Shown one piece after another: positions 46,019 to 59,050 of a stretch of DNA of 64,000 nt. The notes under the pieces are model-generated. The model saw only the letters and a list, made by a program, of their open reading frames with translations, did no database searches and was not told the DNA's origin. Both the position numbers and the translations under genes were made by a program. How positions within the stretch are numbered: the first letter of the stretch is position 1; each line of letters begins with the position of its first letter. Source of the stretch: Nannobrachium achirus (lineage: Eukaryota; Chordata; Actinopteri; Myctophiformes; Myctophidae); NCBI GenBank assembly GCA_963921795.1, contig OY997658.1:50604966-50668965 (forward strand), given 5' to 3'.

Positions 46019-48272
46019 TCATTGTTCCTCTACAGGTAGAAGGACCACCAACCTCCTAACATCCCTGTGGAGGATGGTGGTAGGGCGATTTTCTGTGTGT
46101 TGGTCACGCCTGGTGTGAGCACTTGAGGCAGGAAGGCTGTGGCATGTTTTCACTTTCACATTTTTGACGACTGCATTGAACTCTCTGGCGTTGTCTGGTG
46201 TGGTGGCTGCTGCGACGGCGTAGAAGGAGGCGTCCTCGTCCCCTCCTGTCGCCGGCGTGCCGTTCGTGCTTGGCCCTTGGTCGTCGTCCTTTTCCGACGT
46301 GAAGCACACTGTCTCTGTGATGACGGTATGCTGGTTTCCCGGTGCTGGAATGGCACCTATCTTTGGTGAGGAGTGGATGGACTGGACTGCAGGCCCTGCA
46401 GTCATTCCACCTGGTTCTCCTGGTGTGCTGCTTTGGTCTTGCTCTGGTACTGGTTGGTTGTGGTCTGCAACAGCCTTGTCTGTAGTGTGTATGTCGTACA
46501 TTCTTCCACAGACCCAGGCCTTTGGTTCTTTTCCCTCTGGTGTGTCGACAGATCCGCAGATGTGTGGCTCTGCGGTCTGGACCACAAGTCTGTTTAGGGT
46601 GGTTACAGGGAATTTGACTCCTTCCTGTGCTGCTAGGTACAATTCCTCGAAGGCTGATTGGCGTTCTGCCACTGTCAATGCCTCCCATTTTGCTGGAGTC
46701 CGGCCTTTGGTCCTCAGGCACAATTCTTCGGAGACTGATAGGCGTTCTGTCATTGTCAATGCCTCCCACTTTGCTGGGGTACGGGCTTTGGTCCTCCGGT
46801 ATAAACCAGGACTTCACGGTTCTCTTTACGAAATTGATAACATCACATAGCTTTGTTAGCAAGCTATATCTTCTTGGGTCGACTTGGTCTACGAGTTTCT
46901 TAAGGTCGGGGACTGCCTTTGATGATGAGGTAGTATCTGAGGGATTCTGTGGTACGTCTTCCTTCCTGGCTCTCACCTCCTTCTTCAGAGGGCTGACAGG
47001 GGAAGGCACCATTCTTGCCTTTGCTCTCGTGGTGACGGCTGAGAATATGATGTTCCATGGTTTGCCCAGCCAGTGGGTGGGCGTGATGTTTCTTGAGAAC
47101 GTGACATTGCTTAGTCTGGCACACTCTTTGAACAATCCAGTGGCTCTTTCACAGAACTTGTCGGATAGTGGCTTGTCCCTGGTGACCTTCGTCAGCTTGC
47201 CTGCTTCTTGGAAGGCTCTCCTCACCAGAATTTCTCCCTTTTGCTTCGGTGGTGTTACTGGACCACTTGGATCACGCAGGCTTGCAATCTGGTTGAGTGA
47301 CATTCGGCAGGTTTGAGGTTTTGGAGCCTCTGACACGATTTCCCCTTCAGATAGATCAGCTTCCATCCTCATCTTCTGCTTTCTTTTGGAGAAGTTGATG
47401 GATGCCGTAATAAAGCGTTTGCCACAGCGGAAGAGGTAGCCGACTCCTAATGCCTTGTTATCTTCTTCTTTGAGCTGGTTCGGTAAAATCAGTGTCTCTG
47501 ATTTGGGGCTTTTGGCAGTACTAGTCCTCCCACTTTGGCCAGACCGAAACCAAGGCTTGAGGTTGCCTGCCTTCAGCACATTTCCAACTCCTTGCAGGAT
47601 TTCTTTCAGTCTGTGTGGGTCATTTTTCGATACTGGGACATTGTTCATGTAACTGTTATCTTGGAAAAGGCTTCCTTCTTCCACTAGGTGGCTGAGCTGG
47701 GACAGGTTGGCAGTCCCCCTCACGGCCACTTGTGCAATGCATCCGGTTGGCTTGTCTTCCATGCTCACTCGAATGATTGCAGAGTTATCAATTTCCTCCT
47801 GTGGTGAGCCCCTCTCTGTGGTGAGTGAGGGGTCCTTCGGGAGACGCTTTTCAGTTCTTCGGAATGTCGCTTCCACCATTTTTCGGTTGTTAGGAAGGGA
47901 GGCTAGCGGTTCCTTACAGGGATATTTAGTGTCCCAATGGGGGGCTCCACTGTGCACGTCTTTTTCTTCATAAGTCAAGCCTGCCTTGATGGCTTCCAGT
48001 TCCCTTTCATCAATCAGTGACATCTCCTTTCCCCTTGGTGGGCATCCACCACATTGGCAGCCGGGTTCACACGCAGCTCCAACGCTGTCCAACTTCATCC
48101 AATCCAAGATTTCTTTGCCACTTGCAGCGGTCATTCCCTCATTTACACCACTCAACTCCAGGTCTTCTGTAGGGTATTCTTCCACCCTGCAAACTGTTCT
48201 CATGGAGCGTGCAAAATGAGTGGTTGCCGACATTTCCATTTCTTCACGGAGGTCGGGATGTACTCCACTCAC
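46019..48272 (-). mobile_element. BEL/Pao pol remnant (fossil)
   Basis: Minus-strand frames with BEL-type Pol pieces: an N-terminal region (DLREEMEMSATTHFARSMRT, LPNNRKMVEATFRRTEKRLP) and a middle region (HRLKEILQGVGNVLKAGNLK, RRAFQEAGKLTKVTRDKPLS). The catalytic RT, RNase H and integrase blocks are not recognisable as whole domains. Broken, with at least two breaks. Confidence 0.7.
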
Positions 48273-48317
48273 TGTTTTACCAAGAGGCCCATCCCACAGG
48301 ACGAGATCTCCGTTTCT

Positions 48318-50594
48318 TCAAATTAATTTTGGTGCCAATCTTCCTTCTCTCACGGAAATTAAAAGGTCAATAGTTTTAGGCCGTGCCAGTTCCCCTGGTT
48401 TGACCCTTGGGAAGAATGGTTCCAGTTTTGCCGAGGATATCGCCTGGTCCACATTGGCGATGTCATCCAGTCCATAACAGATCATTTTGTGGAGTCGTAC
48501 TGACCTTCTCGCCGTCCACACCTTTATTGTTACAAGGTACTTCTTTGTGTAGACTTTTACAGACATTTTCCCGACACCGTGTACAACTAGTGTAGTCCTT
48601 TTCCCGGGTAAACCGAGATCCTTAGCAGCTTGGTGTGAGATATAGTTAGTGTCAGAGGCAAAGTCAATGAGTGCACCAAGCGTGACTCCCTCTGTGGTTG
48701 CGATATCCAGTATCATCATTAGGGCTGGAAGCTCCATCTCGTATTGTCTCATGCACAGTCTTCGTCTCTTGCACACTTTTGATGTTGCCTTATTGGTAAA
48801 GGCCTTCCTGAGTTCCTCCTTTTGCTGTGGATCTACGTTTAATCCAGCGATCATCGCTTCCTGTTCCTTTGTTATGCTCCAAGGTTCTCTCCTCCTGTAT
48901 CCGTTTGCTTCTCCTTTCCTTGCTTGTGTCTTGGGGCAAAGGAGGTAGTGATGATCTGCGATCTCACATTCTTTATTATTGCAGTGATACCTTTCATGGC
49001 AATCACTGTCATCCCCGTGAGGGAATAGGCACTTTGAACACACTCCTGCTTTCCTCACCTGGGTCTTCTTCTCTGATAGGTCGGCCTCTAGAAAAGCCTG
49101 ACACTGATACAGTCGCTTTCCATGCGTTTCATTTCCACACATGTTACATGGGACCTTCCGGGATTTTCTTCCCCCTTCACTAACTGTTGATTTAGTGAAC
49201 GATAACCAGTCTCTTCCTTTTTCGTTTGCACGCTGTCGCGGGCTTGGTTGCTCACTGGAGATGTGGTTTATGAGTTCCAGTTCCTCTATTTTTGATAGAA
49301 TCTCTTCGTAGTTCTTCAGGTACTTTAAGAGCTCATCGAAATAATTTCCATGGTGGTGGCCACCGCCCCGTTCTTGCACGGCAAATAACCACTTCTCTCG
49401 GATACCCTGAGGTAGCTTACTCTCGATGGTACCAAGCGCTAATGGATTCTTGATGATGTCTTCCATGCCAAGCTCCTGCAGGTCGTACAACGCCCTTTCA
49501 ATTTTCTGAATGAATGCCATCGTTTCTTGTGGCCTGTTTCCTCTGACAGGCGGAAAATCTCTTAGCTCTTGCATAATTTGCATGGCTGTGATTTCCTGGT
49601 TTCCAAATTTGTTATCTAGGACTCTGAAGACATCAGTGGAGTCTATGCAGTTGTCTAGACCTAGCTGCAGCTTTACAGTATCTGCTATACTGTCAAGCAA
49701 GTAGTGCATCCGTATCTCCTCTGTTCCAGTCTGATCTGCCATCTTTTGGATTGTATTCCATTCTCTCTTCCAGCGTGGATATTTTCTTCTTACTCCGGTG
49801 AACTCAGGCAAAGCCATGGGTTTAAGTTTTATTTTTGGCCTTGCCCCCCGGTCTCTACTACTGCTGCTGTCCCCGCTGCTTGAACTGCGTCTGCTGTGGC
49901 GTGCCGGGGAGCCCCTTGGTCCACCTCCAGTTTGGGATGTGCTGGACACTGCAATCGCCCCTCTCCCACCGCCAGGGTGTGGGGGGTTTGTAGTCCGAGA
50001 CTTGCTCTCCTTATCCTCTTCTGGTTCCCTTTCCTCAGGGATTTGCCATGAGGTCATTAGTCTCACTATTTTGTCTAGTACCTCACGACAGCGCCTTTCC
50101 ACGTTGTCTCTTTCGTCATGTGGAATAAATTCCCACCATATCTGTAGATGCTCCTTCATTAGGTGGTGTTTCCCTTTTAAAATGTCTTCCTCTGCGTGAT
50201 GATCGTCACGAGTAGCTCTTTGAGAACTGCGTGCCTTGGTTTCCTCGTAAGCAGCCGTGAATTCCTCTTCTAAAGATAGTACTCTCTTCTTAATGAAACG
50301 TTCCCAAATAGCACCCTCGGTACGGGATTGTAACGCGTAATATGTTGTTTTGATTGCGTCAAGCCTTCTGTTTGCTTCATCAAGGTCGTCTTTAGCTGCT
50401 GAGTCGTCACTTTTATCTAGTTCCGTAATTACATCCTGGCTTGCGACAGTAAGCAGCGAAAATGCGTGCCTAAATTCCTTCAATCCATCAGCTAGCTCTT
50501 TATCAGAAGCATAGTCAACCTCGTTTTCTAATTTTTTTCTAGCTTTTGTCAGCCTGGTTTGGGCGGTTGCACGTTTCTTCTTTAGCTCCTCCAT
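48318..50594 (-). mobile_element. BEL/Pao gag-protease frame
   Basis: A 758-codon minus-strand frame. The N-terminal 150 residues are coiled-coil-like (MEELKKKRATAQTRLTKARK...). Next comes a Ser/Arg-rich linker and then a DUF1759-type capsid region (LPEFTGVRRKYPRWKREWNT, QLGLDNCIDSTDVFRVLDNK). A Cys/His-rich zinc-knuckle region follows (CNMCGNETHGK, CSKCLFPHGDDSDC). A retroviral-type aspartic protease-like region lies at the C-terminus (TLGALIDFASDTNYISHQAA). This order is characteristic of BEL/Pao. The frame is open throughout. Confidence 0.85.
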
Positions 50595-51352
50595 CTTGTA
50601 TCATAGATTGTGTGGAACAGTTCTTTCCTATTACATTCAATTTCAGTAGACCACTGGTTGATCATGTAGTTCCCTTATTAGTCCAATAACAATTCAAAGT
50701 ATGGTTAAAAAAAATAGCACTAAAGCAGCAGTTCGGATCAAAAGTCAAATCACAAAGTAAATGTGTACCATTAGTATCACAAGGTCCTTTGATAAGGTCA
50801 ATAGCAGTGGATAATGGCTAACTGTTCAGCGATACCAATGTTAGCATTCTCTTTGTCTGTTAGCACTCACGTGAGCGTGTAGTGGCTATCCTTGCTGGAC
50901 GGCGCCAGTAGTTAGCATTCTCTTTGTTCATTAGCAACTTTAGCTTGCAGCATTGGACAATGGCTTCGGCTAGTCAGAGCTAGCTTTGCAAGCGAGCAGC
51001 AGATTCCTCATCCCACGGCACAGAAAATATTCAGTAGTAACAAGCACAGCTCAGCACTTCCCTTTTTAGTAGCGGCTTAGCCTGCCGTTGATCACAGCAC
51101 ACGGGTACAGCGTATTTCCTCGGTGGCCATAGTTGTCGCTCGTACGAGTCTTTAGTAGAGGCTTTGATCCTTCCGTTGTTGCCGCGGCACGGCGTGTTTC
51201 TTCTGCGGCCGTCGTATGTCCTCCAATAGTCTCTATTGTTACGTTTGCAACTACGATGCTACTCCTTTACTGTTGCGGAAAGTTACTCCCAATTTAACAG
51301 CAATATCTCTTAGTGTAGTTTTAGTTACAACTACACGGCAATGTAAAATAAC

Positions 51353-52140
51353 TGTTCAGATATTTCTAAATGTCCCTCTGAAAGGGACGCCTCGATCTGA
51401 TACTTAACTAAATAATAACTCGCTCAATGTCTTTATGGATTTTTATTTGATATAAAACAAACTATTGGAACCTGGCTGTTACAAACAAGGCTTAGTTCGT
51501 AGGTAATAATAAAAAGAAGTATAGTAAAAAACAAACTATTTAAACTTTGAGGTTGCAATCAAAGTCTAGTTTGTAATAATAAAAAAGGGTTACAGTCACA
51601 GTAAAAACGAGAGGTTATTTTACCTGAAATAGAAGCAGAAACACAAAATACAGAGGTTTTAGAAACTACAACACGCTAAACACTTGAAATGAATTTGTTA
51701 ACTAATAGTTCTATTGGTCATACTTACAATAGCCTGATCAGATCGATGCAAATAAAATCCGAACGCACACGCGGCTTAAACTGACCTGGCTCTAGATGGG
51801 GGATGATATCTTATTCGTAACAAAGACAGGAAGCCCCGTCTGAACCGGAAGTATTATGAGTTGTAAATGACTGAGGAGTTCACGGTAATCTTTTAACTAA
51901 GGGAATCACTTAACTGAACGTTATGGTTAACAGGATTATGTATATATGTATTACAGATCTTGACTACACAAGTTATGAGTGACATTGCTCTTTCTAAGTG
52001 TGGTAATTAATGATATATAAATCTTTTAGTGATCTATTCTCTATGATATTTAATATGTCAGGTGAACCCCTAGGTGGCGCCAGGAGACTAAAATACAGTT
52101 CATGCAGATTTAACCATGCAGGGAGTAAATAGTTTTGACA
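51353..52140 (-). repeat. BEL/Pao 5' LTR
   Basis: 788-bp terminal repeat adjoining the gag side; 50595-51352 between gag and this LTR is the untranslated leader. Confidence 0.9.
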
Positions 52141-52239
52141 AATATTATCCTTATTAGGTTTTATGTAAGAGCCCGGGCTATTATTTGTTTGGTTGTTTGG
52201 TATTATTTGCTATTTATTTAACTTAACTGGTCATTTATG

Positions 52240-52420
52240 TTGCATGGCAGTGGTGCGCTGAAAACAGCAAATCTACAAGCTCACTATAGTGCTGTGACAG
52301 CACGTTGCAACGCACCGCACTCGCGGTGCGTTGCTACGGGTCATACAGTATGTTGCATGACTGTAATGCGCCGAAAACAGCAAATCTACAAGCTCACAGC
52401 CCTGTGGACAGACACTTCTA
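52240..52420. repeat. Paired AGCAAATCTACAAGCTC hairpin block
   Basis: Two direct ACAGCAAATCTACAAGCTCA phrases (52266, 52379) enclose a perfect hairpin GCAACGCACCGC-ACTC-GCGGTGCGTTGC (52307-52334). The duplicate block is at 57216-57378. Confidence 0.65.
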
Positions 52421-52875
52421 AGCCAAATGTAGGCTATATGGTGCCCAGCCCAGTGCTACCATGACGCGCAGTGCGTCGGGGAACAGATTGCCAAAGGACA
52501 CCAAAAAAAGAGAGCGAAAAAAAAAGAAAAGGAGTCTGCTGCTCTCTGCGACCACCATCAAACATTCATTACTGTCTGCGTGAGTAGGCCTACTTTAATG
52601 GCAAAACGTTGTGATGGAGAAAGACTGGCCAGAGAAAGACTGGCCAGACCAGCTGGATCAGAATAACTCATTACATTACCTACTGTTGCTGCCTCTTATG
52701 CAGTCCGCATTTTGAAGAAGTAATCCATTATTTTGAGGTTCAAGGGGAATGCAGAAGGCTTAATCATAATGCAATACCATAATGGTTTAATGTCAGGATA
52801 GTGGAGCTGTTCAGTGGTCATGTCAGCGAGTCCAGTCTGAGCCCCAGCTGCAGGACTTCTGCGCTAATTGGCTAA

Positions 52876-53029
52876 TTCGGCCAAAGTTCTCCTCAGAATA
52901 GGGATGCGAGGGTTCAAGTTGTTCATTTAAAAGAATGATCCTATCACACAAAGATTTGGCGGCCCCCTGTAGTAACTAACTCTGAGGACCCCTATGGATC
53001 CCGGACCTCCTGTTGAAGACCCCTGGGTT
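52876..53029. mobile_element. Truncated hAT (3' part), segmental copy 1
   Basis: Identical to the right part of the hAT at 59637-60049, ending GTTGAAGACCCCTG; its left part is lost together with about 2 kb relative to copy 2. Confidence 0.8.
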
Positions 53030-53490
53030 ATGACATCATACCAGTATCAGCTTATGGACTGGTTATGACATCACTGGTTATGACATCATACCAGTATCAG
53101 TTTATGGATTGGTTATGACATCACTGGTTATGACATCACTGGTTATAACATCATACCAGTATCAGTTTATGGACTGGTTATGACATCACTGGTTATGACA
53201 TCATACCAGTATCAGTTTATGGACTGGTTATGACATCATACCAGTTTATGGATTGGTTATGACATCACTGGTTATGACATCATACCAGTATCGGTTTATG
53301 GATTGGTTATGACATCACTGGTTATGACATCATACCAGTATGAGTTTATGGATTGGTTATGACATCACTGGTTATGACATCATACCAGTATCAGTTTATG
53401 GACTGGTTATGACATCACTGGTTATGACATCATACCAGTATCAGTTTATGGATTGGTTATGACATCACTGGTTATGACATCATACCAGTA
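53029..53490. repeat. GGTTATGACATCA minisatellite, segmental copy 1
   Basis: About eight irregular repeats of GGTTATGACATCACTGGTTA followed by TGACATCATACCAGTATCAG and TTTATGGA(C/T)T. Copy 2 is at 60050-60366. Confidence 0.9.
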
Positions 53491-53529
53491 GTGTAAGGCA
53501 CAGTGACAGAGAAGCTGGCAGCCTGGCAC

Positions 53530-53918
53530 CAGTGGTGTAAAGTAACTAAGTACATTTACTCAAGTACTGTACTAAGTACAATTTTACTGGAGTATTTCCA
53601 ATTTCCACTACTTTTACTCCTACTCCACTAGGAGTAGTAGGAGTAGGTTACTTTGTAGATTTTGATTATTATTACAAAACATAAATTAACCACTTCAGCC
53701 CTATTTACATTTTGGCCATTTGAAAATAGCAGATCTCACAATGCGTCGCATGGCAACTCATTGTGAGCTTGTAGATCTGCTATTTACAAAATAATCATAT
53801 ACATTTGAAAACTTGTGAAATGGGACATTCCGTATAATGAGTACTTTCTACTTTTGGTACTTAATCTTTTTTATACCAATACTAAGTAAAACATTTTTAC
53901 TTTTCCCACCACTGACTG
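53530..53918. mobile_element. hAT-type element (CAGTGGTGTAAAGTAAC), segmental copy 1
   Basis: Flanked by CCTGGCAC (53522-53529, 53919-53926). Starts CAGTGGTGTAAAGTAACTAA and ends CCCACCACTG plus 4 nt, a very common teleost small hAT. It contains a nested AGCAGATCTCACAATGC hairpin at 53723-53787. Confidence 0.8.
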
Positions 53919-54334
53919 CCTGGCACTAACATTTATCCAAGAGACTGAAATCCCAACCTTGTACAGTAAGTTATTATTATAAGTAACTTTATCTTGGCAA
54001 GTGCACACAAAACGGTACCGTCTTAATGTACTGTACTACATTAAGAACATTACTGTTACTACGTATACATTTTCGTTCTGCACTGTAAAGCACTTTGAGC
54101 TGCATTCTGTCATGAAAGGTGCTATATAAATAATGTTTCATTCATTCATTCATTCATTCATTCATTCATTCATTCATAGTTTGAAACTGAAGCAAATAGT
54201 GACACTTGTTTGTTTTTATTTTTAGGCAACCTACGGACCAAAAAGGCCCTAAAACTAAACTAAAGAACGTACTTACCGTACATACCTGGATCCGAGGAAG
54301 AGCCTAAAACCTCACCTGCTGGAACCAACCTGGA

Positions 54335-56690
54335 CGTGAGAAAATCGTACCTACTTAACCCTGTGGAAAGAAACAACCATACTCCCCGAACCCTGTAATA
54401 GAACCCATACTCACCGTTGTATCCAAGTAAGCCTTGTGACCCTTGTACGCACAGATTTGGCCGGGCCAATGACGTCAGAAAGTATGCCGGTAACCTGCGT
54501 TCATGGAGATGTCCGTCACTACCCCGTCACGCACATCCGAGTCCAGTCCACCCGCGGAGATGTACAGGTCGCCGCCGGAGCGGTCCCCAACTTACCTGTC
54601 CCCAACTTACCTGTCCCGTTGCTGATAGGCACCGACTGCCCACTCTTCGAGTGCCACGGGCAGCCCCGGCTCATCCAACCCCCGCGTCCCCGACAGACGA
54701 GACGAGGCTGCGTACGGGCCCGCTCTAAAACACCGCTACCTGCTTGCCCCGTTTTCCCACCGGAGAGCAAGGTCCCACGAAGCGACGAAAAACCAGGGGT
54801 GGACCGGGAAGAATAGGAGCCGCTGCCTGAAATCCCCTCGCTAGATGATAGTGACGCTAAGAGGAAAGGTGAGTTTGCCACGCAGCAATGGTCCGATGCC
54901 AATCTCCAATGGCCCGAGAGCGTATCGCAGCCATAGATGTGAAAACGTGCGATGGGGTGAGTGAACTGAGCTTTCCCTACTTTACGGTTAAACGAGACTT
55001 GTTGTATCGCTGCGTGAAATTACACACTGGGGATGTGATAGAGCAACTGTTAGTTCCCAAAACCTACGTTAGCCGCGTGTTGTTGCGTGCTGTATTTGGC
55101 TCATACCCATCGTCCTTGTGCCGAAACCAGACGGCACTATACGGTTTTGTAATGATTTCCGCAAGTTAAACGAAATTACCACTTTCGATGCCTATCCATT
55201 AATGCCCCACGTAGACGAGCACATTAGATCTCACTAAAGGCTATTGGCAGGTGCCCCTTACGCCGCGAGCCAAAGAGAAGACAGCCTTTTCCACCCCAGA
55301 GGGACTATTTCATTATACTGTACTGCCGTTCGGAGTCCATGGGGCGCCGGCCACGTGCCAACGTCTCATGGACAGAGTGTTGAGGCCCCACTGCGCCTAT
55401 GCTGCCGCCTATTTAGACAACATAGTCATCCACAGCACAACCTGGGAAGCCCACCTTCGCCAGCTAGATGCCGTTTTGGGCGCTCTCCACCAGGCCGACC
55501 GCACCGCGAATGCGAAAAAATGACGCCTTGCCCTGTATGAAACAGACTATCTGGGCTACACTATTAGCAGGGGCTGTGTGATGCCCCAGCTGCGGAAAGT
55601 CGAGAAAATAAAGAACTGCCCCAACCTGTCAACATAAAGCAACTTAAATTGTTGTCTGGGTTTGATCTCCTATTATAACAAGTTTATTAAAAACTATTCT
55701 ACTGTTGCAGCCCCGCTCTACGAGCTGACCATGAAAACCCAGACCAACTCGGTGAAGTGGACAGAAGAAGCGGTTGAGGCGTTCCGTGCCCTAAAACAAG
55801 CGCTCTGTGAGGAGCCGGTACTCAAAGCCCCCGACTTTGGCAAGCCCTTTCTAGTACATACGGACGATTCCAACACAGGCTTGGGCCCCGTCCTCTCACA
55901 AGTGATAGATACTGAAGAGGGTTAGGGTTGGATTAGGTTATCCAGTCCTGTTTTGTAGCCGTAAACTCCTAAAACATGAAAGAAACTATGCCACCATTGA
56001 GAAAGAAGCGCGATAAATCACCTGCGGTATTATTTATGGGGAAGGGCCTTCACGCTCATCACCGACCATGCCCCATTAAAATGGATGTCGCAAACAAAGA
56101 CACGAATGGGAGAATAATACGTTGGTTCTTGGAGTTGCAGGACTATGACCTTAAGGTGGAACATCGACCTGGAAAGGGCATCCTGCACGCGGATGCCCTG
56201 TCCCGGCTGCATGAGTAACTTAGTGACTAAACGTATGTTTTTTACATATTTCCAAAGGAAATCTGTGTAGATCTGCTACTTTTGTGATTATAGCGACTCT
56301 CTCTAGTATGAACAAGTAGGGCGTTAATTTACGAAAGAAAAAAAGAAAAACATCAAAAGTGAATAATATGTAGATAAGAGGTTTCTGCTCGACAGCAACG
56401 ATGAGGGAAACTGAACCAAACCAGACACCAGTTCTCAGGTACAAGCGCGCCCAAAGCGCATTTATTGGTCGGATTCAGCACAACAAAATTCGGGGGAGGG
56501 GACAAAGCAGAAATAATAATAATGACATTCAGGCATATTAAGGTAACATAAATTCTTCCCAGGTCAGGGGCATTGCATTAACTGTCTTGAAGTGTCTTCT
56601 TTTCTCGCTTACTTGGATACAACGGTGAGTATGGGTTCTATTACAGGGGTCGGTTAGGTAGGTATGATTTCTCCCACAGGTGCCATTTTT
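54335..56690 (+). mobile_element. Ty3/Gypsy retrotransposon fossil, copy 2
   Basis: The same pol fragment as copy 1 in the second segmental copy: protease-like region 54417-54816, RT region 55245-55600, RNase H region 55662-56218. It is broken with several breaks, most shared with copy 1, so the decay largely precedes the duplication. It keeps about 70 bp (54854-54925) that copy 1 lacks. Confidence 0.75.
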
Positions 56691-56966
56691 TTCACCACTG
56701 GTTAAATGTAAACAGGTGCTGACATAACCTGATGAGATTCCCCTCCAGTGATACCGTTCATATTGATACTGATATTAAATGTAAACATAGGTTGATGAGA
56801 CTTCTTGCCTAACTGGTCCACATGCAAGCATCAGTCCATCACAGAGAGGAAAAAGTCTTTGGGATATTGAACATTTTGTGCAGCATATTTGCCTGTGCAT
56901 ACCTGCTGTATACTTATGTTTGTTTTGCATAACTGCTGACTGCAGTACATGTCCCTGTCTGTCTAA
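56690..56966. repeat. Dispersed 275-bp repeat (segmental copy 2)
   Basis: Duplicate of 44396-44672. Confidence 0.75.
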
Positions 56967-57830
56967 AATATGCCACAACTAAAGCTCCTTTAACTAAAAC
57001 ATACCTCAGGTTTTTTTCACAATCATCAAACTCAAGGAAATAAACGCCTGTTTCAAATAAGCGCAAGGTTCGTATAAGCGCCTGGGCCGTTATTTGCAAT
57101 TAATATTATCCTTATTAGGTTTTATGTAAGAGCCCGGGCTATTATTTGTTTGGTTGTTTGGTATTATTTGCTATTTATTTAACTTAACTGGTCATTTATG
57201 TTGCATGGCAGTGGTGCGCTGAAAACAGCAAATCTACAAGCTCACTATAGTGCTGTGACAGCACGTTGCAACGCACCGCACTTGCGGTGCGTTGCTACGG
57301 GTCATACAGTATGTTGCATGACTGTAATGCGCCGAAAACAGCAAATCTACAAGCTCACAGCTCTGTGGACAGACACTTCTAAGCCAAATGTAGGCTATAT
57401 GGTGCCCAGCCCAGTGCTACCATGACGCGCAGTGCGTCGGGGAACAGATTGCCAAAGGACACCAAAAAAAGAGAGCGAAAAAAAAAGAAAAGGAGTCTGC
57501 TGCTCTCTGCGACCACCATCAAACATTCATTACTTTCTGCGTGAGTAGGCCTACTTTAATGGCAAAACGTTGTGATGGAGAAAGACTGGCCAGAGAAAGA
57601 CTGGCCAGACCAGCTGGATCAGAATAACTCATTACATTACCTACTGTTGCTGCCTCTTATCCAGTCCGCATTTTGAAGAAGTAATCCATTATTTTGAGGT
57701 TCAAGGGGAATGCAGAAGGCTTAATCATAATGCAATACCATAATGGTTTAATGTCAGGATAGTGGAGCTGTTCAGTGGTCATGTCAGCGAGTCCAGTCTG
57801 AGCCCCAGCTGCAGGACTTCTGCGCTAATT

Positions 57831-58075
57831 GGGTCGTTGACTCGTTGAGCTAGATGCGTACTCTTTGCTGGCATGCGGTAATAGATTATTTTGGAGAAAG
57901 ATTCCCTTAGTATAAATATAGTATATATATCTTTTTTTTTAAAGGCTTTCATACACTCTTGATATTTTTTAAATGAGGTTTGGTCTAATAGATCGCAATG
58001 TGCTATTTTCTGGGTGTTCATAAGAATTAGGGTAATAATTATAATAATTATAACATTTATTATAACATTTTGATT
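57831..58075. other. Unrecognised sequence unique to segmental copy 2
   Basis: AT-rich stretch lost from copy 1. A minus-strand frame of 80 codons (58021-57779) shows no family features. Confidence 0.4.
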
Positions 58076-58371
58076 ATTACATCTAACAATGCTTCTCCTC
58101 CATTCACGTTTGGTGAATATAGCCTTGGCCAGGAAAATTTTATGTCTTCAGGCGGTAACCATCGATCATCAGGTGTTTCAACCCGTGAACCCTCCACACC
58201 CACCTGATGGCCGGGTCGGCAGTGGTGGCCAAATCACTGCCCATCTCCTCCTCCTGGCCAAGGCTAAACTCCCCTCTCCTGCTCTATTTGTTTTTTTCCG
58301 AACAAGAGGCTCCTCTGGGGAGGTATTGGGTGGGTCCCTCCTTAGGTCTTGAGGTGACACAGGTGCGTACA
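58076..58371. repeat. Copy of the array's long-unit segment outside the array
   Basis: ACATCTAACAATGCTTCTCC to GTGACACAGGTGCGTA matches 11997-12288 with scattered changes. It links the array and this locus through a dispersed repeat. Confidence 0.75.
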
Positions 58372-58828
58372 ACATTGCCAAGTTGGTTATTAATTCAAAG
58401 AAAGTTGACTTTTAAGTAGTCTTAATGTTCTGTCATGTCACTGCCAAACCCTACATTTGTGAGGTATTTTAAGCAGGCTAAAACAAACTATTTGTATTTG
58501 GTTCTTCTGGGCTGTGTATGTTAGTTTGTTTTTTTATTATAGGACATCATGGCTGCCATTCAAGGCGGGCCAGTTCTAGAGAAACACTCATCTGATGATC
58601 CCATACACATTTATGAAAGATTTAAGAGAGTTGAGGATAACTCAATCCCATTTAAAGCAGTCATTTCTTTCCCTTATAGTGTATAGTAAGTGAATGAGAT
58701 GAGACCCAGAATTACAATTACCCTAGCTGTCAAAGATTCTCATAGGGATTTTGAATTTCAATCTTTGTTAGATATGTTACTAGACACCTTTACAAACACA
58801 TTGGTGTTTGGTAACAAATGTATTCCCA
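58372..58828. other. No recognisable feature
   Basis: Unique-looking sequence. An ATG at 58550 opens a frame (MAAIQGGPVLEKHSSDDPIH...) of about 45 codons after a pyrimidine-rich AG (TTTTTTTATTATAG), which could be an exon, but no family is recognised. Confidence 0.35.
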
Positions 58829-58846
58829 CACACACGCACACGCACG

Positions 58847-58915
<69 letters not shown>

Positions 58916-58940
58916 CCTAAGTAGGTCACAAATGTAAGAA

Positions 58941-59025
<85 letters not shown>

Positions 59026-59050
59026 GTGCGTGTGCGTGTGCGTGTGTGTG
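58829..59050. repeat. (CA)n followed by (TG)n microsatellites
   Basis: CA/CGCACG run 58829-58912, about 30 bp of spacer, then GT run 58940-59050. The two are mutually complementary and can fold back. Confidence 0.95.

Larger units (their letters stand above)
44813..52140 (-). mobile_element. BEL/Pao LTR retrotransposon (fossil, young)
   Basis: Complete outline: LTRs at 44813-45621 and 51353-52140, both TG...CA, flanked by the 5-bp duplication AATAT (44808-44812, 52141-52145). Copy 2 of the duplication keeps the empty site with AATAT once (about 57106). Minus-strand order is LTR, gag-protease, pol remnant, LTR. The LTRs differ mainly by one indel of about 21 bp, so insertion is recent. A purine tract (AAGTGGGAGG) abuts the 3' LTR. 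The gag frame looks whole; pol is incomplete, with at least two breaks including a large loss, so the copy could not move on its own. Confidence 0.9.
41872..54049. repeat. Tandem segmental duplication, copy 1
   Basis: The phrase TACTGTTACTACGTATACAT starts this copy at about 41872 and the next at about 54051; the order of contents matches copy 2. It differs by a 7.3-kb BEL/Pao insertion (44813-52140) and by lacking about 2 kb present in copy 2 (57831-59897 there). Confidence 0.85.

Noticed and set aside
46257-47316. Plus-strand frames of about 200 codons opposite the BEL pol remnant
   Set aside because: They are antisense shadows of the retroelement coding strand.
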